DNA of 64,000 bases from Microbacterium hydrocarbonoxydans (GCF_011752045.1 NZ_JAAKXW010000003.1:62001-126000), one strand, 5' to 3'; shown: positions 34,510 to 43,165, counted from the first letter of the stretch. The notes: a model not told the origin generated them from the sequence alone. A program made the numbers and translations.

Positions 34510-36525
34510 TTAGATCGTCGCAGCGAGTTCGACACCCTGCCTGATCGCCCTCTTCGCGTCGACCTCTGCGGCGACGTCGGCCCCGCCGATGACGTGGTGA
34601 CGGATGCCGCGGACGGCGAGCTCCGGCACGAGCGCGCGGTTCGACTCCTGGCCGGTGCACAGCACCACGGTGTCGGCCTCCACGAGCCGCTCGGCGCCTT
34701 CGTGCGCGACGAGGACGCCGGCCTCCGTGATCGCGAGGTAGTCCACCCCCGCCAGCATCTCGACATCGCGATGCCGGAGCTCCGCGCGATGGATCCAGCC
34801 TGTCGTCTTGCCGAGCCCGGCCCCGAGCCGACCGGGCTTGCGCTGCATCATCCGCACCGTCCGCGCGGGCGGGAGCGGCACGGGGGCGATCGCGCCGCCC
34901 GCGGACTCCGGAGCGTAGCTGATGCCCCAGGCACGCTCGAAGGAGCGCAGCGCGTCGCCGCCGGGTGAGGGCTCCGCCTGGCTCACGAAGGATGCGACAT
35001 CGAAGCCGATGCCCCCGGCGCCGAGGATCGCGACCCGCGCCCCCACCGGCCGCCCCTCGCGCACCACCTCCGCGTAGTCGAGCACGTGCGGAAGGTCGGC
35101 CCCGGGGACGTCAGGCCGCCGAGGCCTGACGCCGGTCGCCACGACCACGCGATCGAAGCCGTCGAGCGCATCCGCGTCGGCATCCGCTCCCAGCCGGAGA
35201 TCGATCCCCAGCTCCTCGATGCGCCCGCGGTAGTAGCGCAGCGTCTCGGCGAACTCCTCCTTGCCGGGGATGCGCCGGGCGATGTCGAACTGCCCGCCGA
35301 TGTCGGGGCGGCGTTCGAAGAGCACGATGCGGTGGCCGCGCTCGGCGGCGGCCACCGCGAACGCGAGGCCCGCCGGCCCCGCCCCGACCACGGCGATCCG
35401 CTCGGCGCGACGCGTGGGCGCGAGGGTGAGCACGGTCTCGTGACCCGCCCGCGGATTGACGAGGCAGCTGGTCACCCGCCCGGTGAGCGTGTGGTCGATG
35501 CACGCCTGATTGCAGCCGATGCAGGTGTTGATCGACGCGGCCTCACCCCGGGCCGCCTTGGCGAGGAACGCCGGGTCGGCGAGGAACGGCCGCGCCATGG
35601 AAACCAGGTCGGCGTCGCCGTCGAGGATGAGGCGCTCGGCGACCTCTGGTGTGCTGATGCGGTTGCTCGCCACCACGGGGATGCCGACGCGGGCGCGGAT
35701 GCGCCTGGTCGCCTCGGCGAAGGCCGCGCGCGGCACCAGCGTCGCGATGGTCGGCACCCGGGATTCGTGCCAGCCGACTCCGGTGTTCAGCAGATCGACG
35801 CCCGCGGCCTCGAGCGCCCGCGCGAGGGCGATCGTCTCCTCTGCGGTCGATCCGCCGTCGACGAGGTCGATCGCGGAGAGGCGGAACGAGAGGATGGCCT
35901 CGGCGCCGATCGCCTCGCGCACGGCGGCGGCGACGCGCAGAGGGAAGAGCCGGCGCCGCTCGGCATCCCCTCCCCAGGCGTCGTCGCGGAGGTTGGTCGC
36001 CGGAGCCAGGAACTCGTTGAGCAGGTAGCCCTCCGAGCCCATGATCTCCACGCCGTCATAGCCCGCCTCGATCGCGCGCGACGCGGCGCTCGCGAAGTCG
36101 CGGATCGTCCGGAGGATCTCTTCGTGGGTCATCGCGCGAGGCGGACGCTCGGAGATCGGCGCCTGCAGCGCGCTCGGCGCGACGAGGTCGGCATGGTGGG
36201 CGTACCGGCCGAAGTGCAGCAGCTGGAGCAGGATGCGCCCGCCCTCGGCATGCACGGCGTCGGTGATGAGCCGGTGCTCCTCGACCGCGGCATCCGTCAT
36301 CACCGCCCCGTCTTCCCAGGGGCGCCCCTCCTCATTCGGGGCGATGCCGCCGGTGACCATGAGCGCGACGCCGTGGCGGGCGCGCTCCGCGTAGAAGGCC
36401 GCGAGTCTCTCGAAGCCGCCGTCGACCTCCTCGAGGCCGAGGTGCATGGAGCCCATGAGCACGCGGTTCGGCAGCGTGACGGCACCCACGCGGACCGGGG
36501 TGAAGAGTGCGGGATGAGCGACCAT
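34510..36525 (-). CDS. OYE/2,4-dienoyl-CoA reductase-like flavo-iron-sulfur oxidoreductase
   Basis: 671 residues. The N-terminal half is an old-yellow-enzyme TIM barrel (TPVRVGAVTLPNRVLMGSMH, LLQLLHFGRYAH). It is followed by the 4Fe-4S motif CIGCNQACIDHTLTGRVTSC, then an FAD domain (VVGAGPAGLAFAVAAAERGH) with an inserted NAD(P)H domain (AILGAGGIGFDVASF). The order matches FadH-type 2,4-dienoyl-CoA reductases and 2-enoate reductases, which reduce activated C=C bonds. The start at 36525 is fixed by a perfect AGGAGG, with the third TGCAAC site immediately before it. Confidence 0.93.
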   Translation of the reverse strand: MVAHPALFTPVRVGAVTLPNRVLMGSMHLGLEEVDGGFERLAAFYAERARHGVALMVTGGIAPNEEGRPWEDGAVMTDAAVEEHRLITDAVHAEGGRILLQLLHFGRYAHHADLVAPSALQAPISERPPRAMTHEEILRTIRDFASAASRAIEAGYDGVEIMGSEGYLLNEFLAPATNLRDDAWGGDAERRRLFPLRVAAAVREAIGAEAILSFRLSAIDLVDGGSTAEETIALARALEAAGVDLLNTGVGWHESRVPTIATLVPRAAFAEATRRIRARVGIPVVASNRISTPEVAERLILDGDADLVSMARPFLADPAFLAKAARGEAASINTCIGCNQACIDHTLTGRVTSCLVNPRAGHETVLTLAPTRRAERIAVVGAGPAGLAFAVAAAERGHRIVLFERRPDIGGQFDIARRIPGKEEFAETLRYYRGRIEELGIDLRLGADADADALDGFDRVVVATGVRPRRPDVPGADLPHVLDYAEVVREGRPVGARVAILGAGGIGFDVASFVSQAEPSPGGDALRSFERAWGISYAPESAGGAIAPVPLPPARTVRMMQRKPGRLGAGLGKTTGWIHRAELRHRDVEMLAGVDYLAITEAGVLVAHEGAERLVEADTVVLCTGQESNRALVPELAVRGIRHHVIGGADVAAEVDAKRAIRQGVELAATI

Positions 36526-36537
36526 GCTTCCTCCTTT

Positions 36538-36551
36538 TGCAACAAGTTGCA
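36538..36551 (-). promoter_or_regulatory. Operator site 3 (TGCAAC-AA-GTTGCA), perfect dyad
   Basis: Perfect half-sites TGCAAC and GTTGCA. On the minus strand TATCTT, then this dyad, then AGGAGG and ATG follow within 40 bases, so the site should cover the transcription start. This is the placement expected of a repressor site. Confidence 0.65.
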
Positions 36552-36596
36552 TAAAAGATAGCAGGTGGGCCGGGCCGACGCTCTGGCCGACGGGCT

Positions 36597-36602
36597 TAGG
36601 TT
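36597..36602 (+). promoter_or_regulatory. -10 box, leaderless start of acetyltransferase gene
   Basis: TAGGTT, six bases, ATG at 36609. Confidence 0.5.
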
Positions 36603-36608
36603 GGACGC

Positions 36609-36923
36609 ATGACCGACACCACCGTCACCCGCGACGACGACGCCTCACGCTACGAGATCCACGTCGACGGCACGCTCGCCGGCTTCGCCGAGTACGACCT
36701 GCGCCCGGGCACGATCCGGTTCATCCACACCGAGGTCGACCCGGCGTTCCAGGGTCAGGGCCTCGCCGCGATCCTCGCGAAGGGCGCACTGACGGATGCC
36801 GTGGCCTCCGGCCTCACCATCGTGCCGCTGTGCCCGTACATCGCGAAGTACCTGACGACGCACGAGATCCCGGGTGCGGAGATCCGCTGGCCGCAGCGAC
36901 CGGGCACCGCGGCGAGCGCGTGA
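36609..36923 (+). CDS. Small GNAT-type N-acetyltransferase (YjdJ-like)
   Basis: 104 residues, a minimal GNAT fold of the YjdJ/GTLF3B-like branch: VDGTLAGFAEYDLRPGTIRFIHTEVDPAFQGQGLAAILAKGAL with the acetyl-CoA loop QGQGLA, and PLCPYIAKYLTTH near the end. These proteins bind acetyl-CoA; the acceptor is unknown. The stop overlaps the start of the pirin gene (TGATG), so they are translated together. Confidence 0.9.
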   Translation: MTDTTVTRDDDASRYEIHVDGTLAGFAEYDLRPGTIRFIHTEVDPAFQGQGLAAILAKGALTDAVASGLTIVPLCPYIAKYLTTHEIPGAEIRWPQRPGTAASA

Positions 36924-37855
36924 TGATCGGCGAGCGGCGGATCGTCCTCGAGCCGCGTGAGGTGCCGCTCGGCGGCGTGCGCGGCATGGACGTGCTGCGC
37001 GTGCTCCCGCACCGCAACCTCCCGACGATCGGGGCGTGGTGCTTCCTCGACCGGTTCGGCCCGGCCGACACGAGGATGCGCGTCGAGCCGCATCCGCACA
37101 TCGGCCTGCAGACCGTGACCTGGCCGTTGGTCGGCGAGATCCGGCACCGGGACTCCCTCGGCAGCGACGCGGACCTCCGCCGGGGTCAGCTGAACCTGAT
37201 GACCGCCGGCCACGGCATCTCGCACTCCGAGTACTCGCTCGGCGACGACCCGGTGCCGCTCGACGCGCTGCAGTTCTGGGTGGTGCTGCCGGAGTCCGCG
37301 AGGCACGGCGAGGGCGGTTTCGAGCGCCACACGTCCCTGCCGGCCGTCACCCTGGCCGCCGAGCAGGGGACGGATGCCGAGGCCACGGTCGTGCTCGGCG
37401 AGTTCGCCGGCGCCGCCTCCCCCGCCACCGTGTTCACGCCGATCGTCGGCGCGGAGATCGCCGTGCCCGCGGGGTCGACCGTGCGGCTGCCGCTGCGCGC
37501 CGACTGGGAGCACGCGATCATGCTCGTCGACGGGGATGCGGTCGTGGCGGAGCATCCGATGACCCGCAACGACATGCTGTACCTCGGGGACTCGCGTGAG
37601 GGCGTCGTGGTGTCGAGCACCGAGGGCGCCCTGCTGTTCCTGCTGGGCGGCGAGCCGTTCGAGGACGAGATCGTGATGTGGTGGAACTTCGCCGGCCGCA
37701 GCCACGACGAGATCGTCGAGGCGCGCGAGGCGTGGGAGGCGGAGTCGGTCGGCGCTCAGACGACCCGGTTCGGCGTGGTCGAGGGGCACGAGGTGCGCAT
37801 CCCCGCACCTCCCCTGCCGGACGTGCGGCTGATGCCGCGCGGCCGCCGGATCTGA
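36923..37855 (+). CDS. Pirin family protein
   Basis: 310 residues from the ATG overlapping the acetyltransferase stop. A double cupin: RVEPHPHIGLQTVTW and MTAGHGISHSEY are the metal-binding and family motifs of the N-terminal cupin, and FEDEIVMWWNF is the conserved C-terminal strand. Bacterial pirins are metal-binding cupins, some with quercetin dioxygenase activity, others binding metabolic enzymes. Two-gene operon with the GNAT gene. Exact role unknown. Confidence 0.93.
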   Translation: MIGERRIVLEPREVPLGGVRGMDVLRVLPHRNLPTIGAWCFLDRFGPADTRMRVEPHPHIGLQTVTWPLVGEIRHRDSLGSDADLRRGQLNLMTAGHGISHSEYSLGDDPVPLDALQFWVVLPESARHGEGGFERHTSLPAVTLAAEQGTDAEATVVLGEFAGAASPATVFTPIVGAEIAVPAGSTVRLPLRADWEHAIMLVDGDAVVAEHPMTRNDMLYLGDSREGVVVSSTEGALLFLLGGEPFEDEIVMWWNFAGRSHDEIVEAREAWEAESVGAQTTRFGVVEGHEVRIPAPPLPDVRLMPRGRRI

Positions 37856-37905
37856 GGGCGCGTCTCTCCCGGCCGCCGCCCCGCCGCGGCGTCGCCGGCC
37901 GAAGC

Positions 37906-37911
37906 TAGGCT
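37906..37911 (+). promoter_or_regulatory. -10 box, leaderless start of YkoE-like gene
   Basis: TAGGCT, six bases, GTG at 37918. Confidence 0.5.
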
Positions 37912-37917
37912 GGGGAC

Positions 37918-38463
37918 GTGGCGTCCACCTCCCCCGTCCTCACGACCCGTGTGCTGCTCGTCTGCGCAGCGATCGGGGTCGCGACGGGGATGCTCGGGGG
38001 CGTCGCGGGCCTGCTCACCCCGGTCGTGCTGATCGGGGCGCCCTGGGCGTACGGGCTCGTGCTCGGCTCGCACGTGCTGCCCGGCATCATCGCGCAGGAG
38101 GTGCTGCGCAAGCCTCTCGTCGCGCTGGTCACGCACGTGATCGCCGCGCTCATCGCGAGCGCGTTCAACCCGGCGTGGGCGCTGCGTTTCATCGGCACCG
38201 CGCTGCTGTTCGGCGCGATCCAGGAGGGCGTCGCCGCACTCACCCGCTACCGCTCCTGGGGAGCCTGGCGCTTCTTCGTCTCGGCGGTCGTGATCGGCGT
38301 CGTCGTCGCGGTCGTGGTGTTCCTCGCGGTCGACTTCGGCAAGTTCGCGCCGTGGGCGCAGATCACCTACCTCGTCATCTCCGTCCTCGGCCCGGTCGCC
38401 TGGACCGCCGTCGGACTCGGCGTCGGCACATCGCTCACCCGCGCGGGCGTCGCCCGGCGGTAG
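37918..38463 (+). CDS. Orphan YkoE-like ECF transporter S-component homologue
   Basis: 181 residues, about five or six transmembrane segments. It resembles the S component at 46779-47450 in order and motifs (EVLRKPLVAL versus RLLRRPLVGL, TRYRSWGAW versus LWRYWGAW), so the two are paralogues of the YkoE/ABC_cobalt family. ECF S components bind the small ligand and pair with an EcfT-EcfA module; none adjoins this gene, so it would have to share the module encoded 5 kb away. GTG start at leaderless distance. Ligand unknown. Confidence 0.72.
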   Translation: MASTSPVLTTRVLLVCAAIGVATGMLGGVAGLLTPVVLIGAPWAYGLVLGSHVLPGIIAQEVLRKPLVALVTHVIAALIASAFNPAWALRFIGTALLFGAIQEGVAALTRYRSWGAWRFFVSAVVIGVVVAVVVFLAVDFGKFAPWAQITYLVISVLGPVAWTAVGLGVGTSLTRAGVARR

Positions 38464-38478
38464 CGCACCGGAACGACT

Positions 38479-38560
38479 GCCGAGACCCCGGCCTCCCGCC
38501 GAGACCCCGCCCTGGCGACGTCGACAGCACGGGGTCTCGACGACATCAGGGGGTCTCGAC
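38479..38560. repeat. Four-copy inverted array of GAGACCCC
   Basis: Two forward copies of GCCGAGACCCCG (38479-38490, 38498-38509) face two reverse copies (CGGGGTCTCGACG from 38530, GGGGGTCTCGACA from 38549), starting 15 bases after the YkoE-like gene. Alternative hairpins can form. Confidence 0.7.
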
Positions 38561-38601
38561 ACGTGGGCGCAACACCCGCCTGACCGGCAGGCCGCGCGTC
38601 C

Positions 38602-38607
38602 TATCCT
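38602..38607 (+). promoter_or_regulatory. -10 box, start of dimethylargininase gene
   Basis: TATCCT, then GGAGGA, then ATG at 38614. The spacing fits leaderless transcription; GGAGG is too close to the ATG for a normal ribosome site. CTGACC at 38580 is a possible -35. Confidence 0.5.
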
Positions 38608-38613
38608 GGAGGA

Positions 38614-39375
38614 ATGTCGCGCATCCTCGTCCGTCGTCCTTCGCCCCGCCTCGCCGAAGGCGAGCTCACGCACATCGAGCGGGTCCCCGTCGACCCGGAG
38701 CTCGCGCAGCGGCAGTGGGAGCAGTACGTCGACGTCTACCGTTCGCGCGGCTGGGACGTGGTCGACATCGAGCCGGACGACGCGCACGCCGACGGCGTCT
38801 TCGTGGAGGACACCGTGGTGATGTTCGGCGACATCGCCGTGCTCACCCGCCCCGGTGCGGACTCCCGTCGCGGCGAGATCGACACCACGCGCGCCGCGCT
38901 CGAGCGCGCCGGCATCCCGTTCCTCGCGATCGAGGAGCCGGGCACCCTCGACGGCGGCGACGTGCTCAAGGTCGGCCGCACCGTGTACGTCGGTCAGACG
39001 CTCCGCACCGACGCCGAGGGCATCGCGCAGCTCGACGCCCTGCTCGCGCCGCGCGGCTGGACCGTCGTGTCCGTGCCGGTGACGAAGGTCCTGCACCTGA
39101 AGAGCGGCGTCACCGCCCTCCCCGACGGCACCGTGATCGGCTACCCGCCGCTCGTCGACGACCCGTCGGTGTACCCGAGCTTCCTCCCGGTGCCCGAGGA
39201 GCACGGCACCGCGGTCGTCGTCCTCGACGAGAGCACGGTGCTGATGTCCGCCGACGCCCCGCGGAGCGCGCAGCTGTTCCGCGACCGCGGCCTCACCGTC
39301 ATCGAGACCCCGATCACCGAGTTCGAGAAGCTCGAGGGCTGCGTGACCTGCCTGTCGGTGCGCGTCCGCGACTGA
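38614..39375 (+). CDS. ddaH: Dimethylarginine dimethylaminohydrolase
   Basis: 253 residues of the guanidino-group-modifying superfamily. FVEDTVVMFGDIAVLTRPG, GTLDGGDVL, the catalytic-type His in VLHLKSGVT, and the nucleophile Cys246 in EGCVTCLSVR near the C-terminus, all in family order. It hydrolyses methylated arginines to citrulline and methylamines, or a close guanidine compound. Single-gene unit ended by a long bidirectional terminator. Confidence 0.93.
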   Translation: MSRILVRRPSPRLAEGELTHIERVPVDPELAQRQWEQYVDVYRSRGWDVVDIEPDDAHADGVFVEDTVVMFGDIAVLTRPGADSRRGEIDTTRAALERAGIPFLAIEEPGTLDGGDVLKVGRTVYVGQTLRTDAEGIAQLDALLAPRGWTVVSVPVTKVLHLKSGVTALPDGTVIGYPPLVDDPSVYPSFLPVPEEHGTAVVVLDESTVLMSADAPRSAQLFRDRGLTVIETPITEFEKLEGCVTCLSVRVRD

Positions 39376-39392
39376 CGGCGGCATCCGCCTCT

Positions 39393-39443
39393 CTTCACGG
39401 AGAAGCCCGCCATCCCCGGGGAATGGCGGGCTTCTCCGTGAAG
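39393..39443. terminator. Bidirectional terminator, 21-bp perfect stem
   Basis: Arms 39393-39413 and 39423-39443 pair perfectly (core GGAGAAGCCCGCCAT) around CCCCGGGGA, which can itself pair. It lies between convergent dimethylargininase and stress-protein genes. Confidence 0.85.
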
Positions 39444-39455
39444 GGAGCGCGGGAG

Positions 39456-40370
39456 TCAGGCCTCCTCGGCGGCCTCGACGAGCTCCTCGGCTGCTCGGCG
39501 CGGCACGATGATCGCCGGCACCGGGGAGTTGCGCACGACCTTCGTGGCGTGCGAGCCGATGAACACGCGGGCGAGGGGGCCGAGCGTGCTCGAGCCGACG
39601 ACGAGCACGTCACCGGCATCCCACTCGACATCCTCCAGGGCATGCGCCCAGGTGTCGCCCATGCCGACGACAGCGCCGTCGAGCTCGGGGACGCGCGGCA
39701 GGGCGGTCACCTCGGCGAGCAGCGATCGCACATGCTCCTCGATGGTGCGTGCCCACTCGTCTGCGACGTCCTGTTCGGCCTCGAGGCCGACGCCGGCGGT
39801 CACGCTGCCGCGGGTCACCGCGAACGAGGCCACCCGCAGCGAGGCGCCGATCGACTGGGCGACGCCGGCTGCGCCGAGCACGACGTCGGCCGCGGCATCC
39901 GTTCCGCCGTAGGCCGCCGTGATGCGCGTCACCGTGGCGGTGTCGGCCGCCCTGAAGCCTCGCGGCGCGATGGCGACGGGCACAGGAGACGCGTGCAGCA
40001 GGGCGTCGTTGGTCGAGCCGAGGGCGATCTGCCCGATCGCTCCGGCCGACGAGGAGCCCACCACGACGAGGTCGGGCTTGTGCTCCTCGATGAGCTCGAG
40101 CAGGCCGCGGTGCGCGGAGCGCGCCGTGTGCTGGACGAACGTCGCCTTGACGCCCACGATCACGGATGCCGCGTGGTCCAGCACGATGTCGGCGGAGTCG
40201 CTCATGTACGTCCGCCACTCGCCGTCGGCGTTGTGCCGCAGCGGCGACCACGACTGCGGCAGCACCGCTGCGACGATGAGGTCGGTCTTGATCGAGCGGG
40301 CGAGCATCGCGGCCAGGTGCAGGACGGATGCCGAGCGCTGCCCCGGGTTCACCCCGACGAGGATGCTCAT
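39456..40370 (-). CDS. Universal stress protein, tandem UspA domains
   Basis: 304 residues. Two UspA domains; each ends with an ATP-binding-type glycine pattern (VVVGSSSAGAIGQIALGSTND and VLVVGSSTLGPLARVFIGSHA). The start overlaps the permease stop as ATGA, so permease and stress protein are coupled. Usp domains next to amino acid permeases are thought to regulate transport; the direct role here is inferred from the coupling only. Confidence 0.93.
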   Translation of the reverse strand: MSILVGVNPGQRSASVLHLAAMLARSIKTDLIVAAVLPQSWSPLRHNADGEWRTYMSDSADIVLDHAASVIVGVKATFVQHTARSAHRGLLELIEEHKPDLVVVGSSSAGAIGQIALGSTNDALLHASPVPVAIAPRGFRAADTATVTRITAAYGGTDAAADVVLGAAGVAQSIGASLRVASFAVTRGSVTAGVGLEAEQDVADEWARTIEEHVRSLLAEVTALPRVPELDGAVVGMGDTWAHALEDVEWDAGDVLVVGSSTLGPLARVFIGSHATKVVRNSPVPAIIVPRRAAEELVEAAEEA

Positions 40371-41824
40371 CGGTCGCCGTCCTTCGGCTGCACCACGGTC
40401 GACGTGAACGGGATGTCGCCGGTGTGGGCCGCCGAGTTCTCCAGCGCCGAGCGGCGGCGGCCGTAGAACCAGTAGAAGACGAGGAACGCGGCGGTCCAGA
40501 TGACGAACACGATGATCGTGATCGGGCGCAGCTGCGTGATGATCCAGATGCAGCCGAGGATCGACAGGACCGGGATCAGCGGGTGCAGCGGCAGCGTGAA
40601 GCCGCGCTCGAGGTTCGGCTCGCGCCTGCGGAGGATGATGACCGCGACCGAGACCACGAGGAAGGCGACCAGGGTGCCGATGCTCGTCATCTCCAGGAGG
40701 AAGTTGATCGGGACGACGGCGGCGAGGATCGCGATGACGGCCGAGACGATCAGCACGTTCGGGACCGGCGAGAGCGTGCGGGCGTTGACCTTGGAGAAGA
40801 TCGGCGGCACCATGCCGTCGCGCGACATCGCGAAGATGATGCGGGTCTGGCCGTAGAGGGTCACCAGGGTGACGCTGAAGATCGAGATCACCGCGCCGGC
40901 GGCGACCACCGTGCCCGGCCAGGATGCGCCGATGAGGTTCTCCAGGATGGCGGAGAGGCCCGCGCTCTGGTTCTCGAACTTCTCGGGCGCCTGCGCGCCG
41001 ACCGCGGTGAGCGACACGGCGACGTACATCACGACGACGACGATGAGCGCGAAGATGATCGCGAGCGGCAGGTTGCGCTTCGGGTTCTTCGCCTCGCCAC
41101 CGGCCGTCGACACGGCATCCAGCCCGATGAAGGAGAAGAAGATGAGGCCGGCGCCGGCGACGATGCCCTGCAGGCCCGCGGGGGCGAAGTTCGCGAAGTG
41201 GTCGGCGTTCCAGCCGGTGACGGCGACGGCCACGAAGAAGACCAGCACGGCGATCTTGATGAGCACCATGATCGCGTTGATGGTGGCGGACTCGCCGACT
41301 CCGCGGAGCAGCAGCAGCGCGCAGAGCGCGATCACGATCACGGCGGGCAGGTTCATGATGCCGCCCTGCTCGGGGGCGTTGGAGAGCTCCGGCGGGATCT
41401 GGAAGCCGAACAGGTTGAAAAGGAGCTGGTTGACGTACTGCGACCAGCCGACCGCCACGCCGGCGGTGGAGACGCCGTACTCGAGCAGGAGGCAGGCGGC
41501 CACGCCCATCGCGGGGGCCTCTCCGAGGGTCGTGTAGGCGTAGGAGTAGGTCGAGCCGGAGACCGGCACCGAGCCGGCGAGCTCGGCGTAGCAGAGGGCC
41601 GTCACGCCGGCGACGGCGCCGCCGATGATGAACGACCAGACCACGGCGGGACCGGCGATCGGGACGGCGCCGGACAGGACGTAGAAGATTCCGGTGCCGA
41701 TCGTCCCGCCGATGCCGATCATCGTCAGGGCGAAGAGGCCGATGCTGCGCTTGAGATGCGAGTCCTCGACCCCTTCGATCGGGGCCGGCTTACGGCGCAG
41801 CAGCTGCTGGGTGACTGAGGTCAT
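40367..41824 (-). CDS. APC-family amino acid permease
   Basis: 485 residues from MTSVTQQLLRRKPAPIEGVED (GGAG upstream; a GTG seven codons earlier is possible). Twelve or more hydrophobic segments with the APC hallmarks GIGGTIGTGIFYVLSG and AGLIFFSFIGLDAVSTAGGEAKNPKRNLP, placing it with cationic amino acid transporter-like permeases (YfnA/CAT branch). It imports an amino acid by proton coupling or exchange; specificity uncertain. First gene of a two-gene unit with the stress protein. Confidence 0.93.
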   Translation of the reverse strand: MTSVTQQLLRRKPAPIEGVEDSHLKRSIGLFALTMIGIGGTIGTGIFYVLSGAVPIAGPAVVWSFIIGGAVAGVTALCYAELAGSVPVSGSTYSYAYTTLGEAPAMGVAACLLLEYGVSTAGVAVGWSQYVNQLLFNLFGFQIPPELSNAPEQGGIMNLPAVIVIALCALLLLRGVGESATINAIMVLIKIAVLVFFVAVAVTGWNADHFANFAPAGLQGIVAGAGLIFFSFIGLDAVSTAGGEAKNPKRNLPLAIIFALIVVVVMYVAVSLTAVGAQAPEKFENQSAGLSAILENLIGASWPGTVVAAGAVISIFSVTLVTLYGQTRIIFAMSRDGMVPPIFSKVNARTLSPVPNVLIVSAVIAILAAVVPINFLLEMTSIGTLVAFLVVSVAVIILRRREPNLERGFTLPLHPLIPVLSILGCIWIITQLRPITIIVFVIWTAAFLVFYWFYGRRRSALENSAAHTGDIPFTSTVVQPKDGDR

Positions 41825-41911
41825 GGGAGTGCTCCAGGGTGTCACGGACCGATCCTCGTTGAGCGGCCCAGAGAATCATACTCTTAATTCGGCCATTCTT
41901 TGACATCGGCG

Positions 41912-43165
41912 TCAAACATCGCGCGCGAACAGATCCTCCCAGGTCTCCCGGCGCACCACCGCACGCGCCTGCCCCTCGTTCGCGAAGACCACGGGCGGGC
42001 GCCGGTAGCCGTTGTAGTTGTTCGCCATGGTGTGCGTGTAGGCGCCGGTCGCGGGCACGACGAGCAGGTCGCCCACCTTCGCCGCGGGCAGCCGGATGCC
42101 GTCGATGAGCACGTCGCCGCTCTCGCAGTGCCGCCCCACGATGACGGCGTCCTCGGCCGGCTCCTCGTCCATCCGCGCGGCGAGCGCGGCCTCGTAGCGC
42201 TGCCCGAACAGCGCCACCTCGAGGTTGTCGCCCATGCCGCCGTCGACGGCCACGAAGTTGCGGGCGTCGCGCTTCACGGTGGTCACCGTGTACAGGGTGG
42301 CCGCCGCCGCATTCACCATGCTGCGGCCGGGCTCGATGATGATCTCGGCCTCCGCGGGCAGGTGCGCGCGGGCAGCGCCCAGCAGGGCGTCGAGGTAGTC
42401 GGCGACGGCGGGCGGATGCTCGTCGTAGGTGTACCGCGCGCCGAGACCGCCGCCGAGGTCGTACACGGGGAACTGCCCCATCGCCGCCAGCGGCTCGACC
42501 GCAGCGGCGAGCTCGGAAGGGTCGAGGATCTGCGAGCCGACGTGCGCGTGCACGCCCTGCATCGACAGTCGAGGGCTCCGCTCGATCCGCTCGATGAGGG
42601 CCTTCGCGGCCGGCGGCGTGAGACCGAACTTCGAGCCGATCTGCCCGGTCGCGACGTGAGGATGCGTGGAGGACTCGATTCCGGGCACGACGCGCACGAG
42701 CACGCCCTGCGTGGACCCGAGCGGCACGGCGGCCTCGAGCCGGTCGACGTCGTCGGCGTTGTCGACGACGACGAGTCCAGCTCCCGCCTGCACGGCGTAC
42801 TCGATCTCGTCGGTGGACTTCGCGTTGCCGTGCAGCACGAGGAGGGCCGGGTCGATGCCCGCCTTCACGGCGCTGCGCAGCTCGCCGCCGCCGGCGACGT
42901 CGAGCCCGAGTCCCTCCTCGACCATGACCCGCTGCACCGCGGTCGCGGGGAAGGACTTCGACGCGAACACGACGCGCGCGCGGGGCCAGCGCTTCGCCGC
43001 TTCCTCGCGGTACTCCCGTGCACGCGCGCGCAGCGCCGGCTCGGCGACGACGATCGCCGGGGTGCCGAACTCGCGGGCGAGGTCGTCGACCCGGCATCCG
43101 GAGATCCGCAGGACGCCGCCATCGACGTCGGATCCGGGCGGCAGCAGGGACAGCAGGTCGGTCAT
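41912..43165 (-). CDS. lysA: Diaminopimelate decarboxylase
   Basis: 417 residues of fold type III PLP decarboxylases. FASKSFP with Lys70 for PLP, HVGSQI, DLGGGLGARY, EPGRSMV, DGGMGDN, GRHCESGDVL with the active-site Cys, and the C-terminal AGAYTHTMANNYNGYRRPPVV. It converts meso-diaminopimelate to L-lysine. In Microbacterium relatives with lysine or ornithine in the wall, DAP decarboxylase is central to precursor balance (known of the group, not shown here). AAGGAG precedes the ATG. Divergent from the iron-box ECF operon. Confidence 0.92.
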   Translation of the reverse strand: MTDLLSLLPPGSDVDGGVLRISGCRVDDLAREFGTPAIVVAEPALRARAREYREEAAKRWPRARVVFASKSFPATAVQRVMVEEGLGLDVAGGGELRSAVKAGIDPALLVLHGNAKSTDEIEYAVQAGAGLVVVDNADDVDRLEAAVPLGSTQGVLVRVVPGIESSTHPHVATGQIGSKFGLTPPAAKALIERIERSPRLSMQGVHAHVGSQILDPSELAAAVEPLAAMGQFPVYDLGGGLGARYTYDEHPPAVADYLDALLGAARAHLPAEAEIIIEPGRSMVNAAAATLYTVTTVKRDARNFVAVDGGMGDNLEVALFGQRYEAALAARMDEEPAEDAVIVGRHCESGDVLIDGIRLPAAKVGDLLVVPATGAYTHTMANNYNGYRRPPVVFANEGQARAVVRRETWEDLFARDV

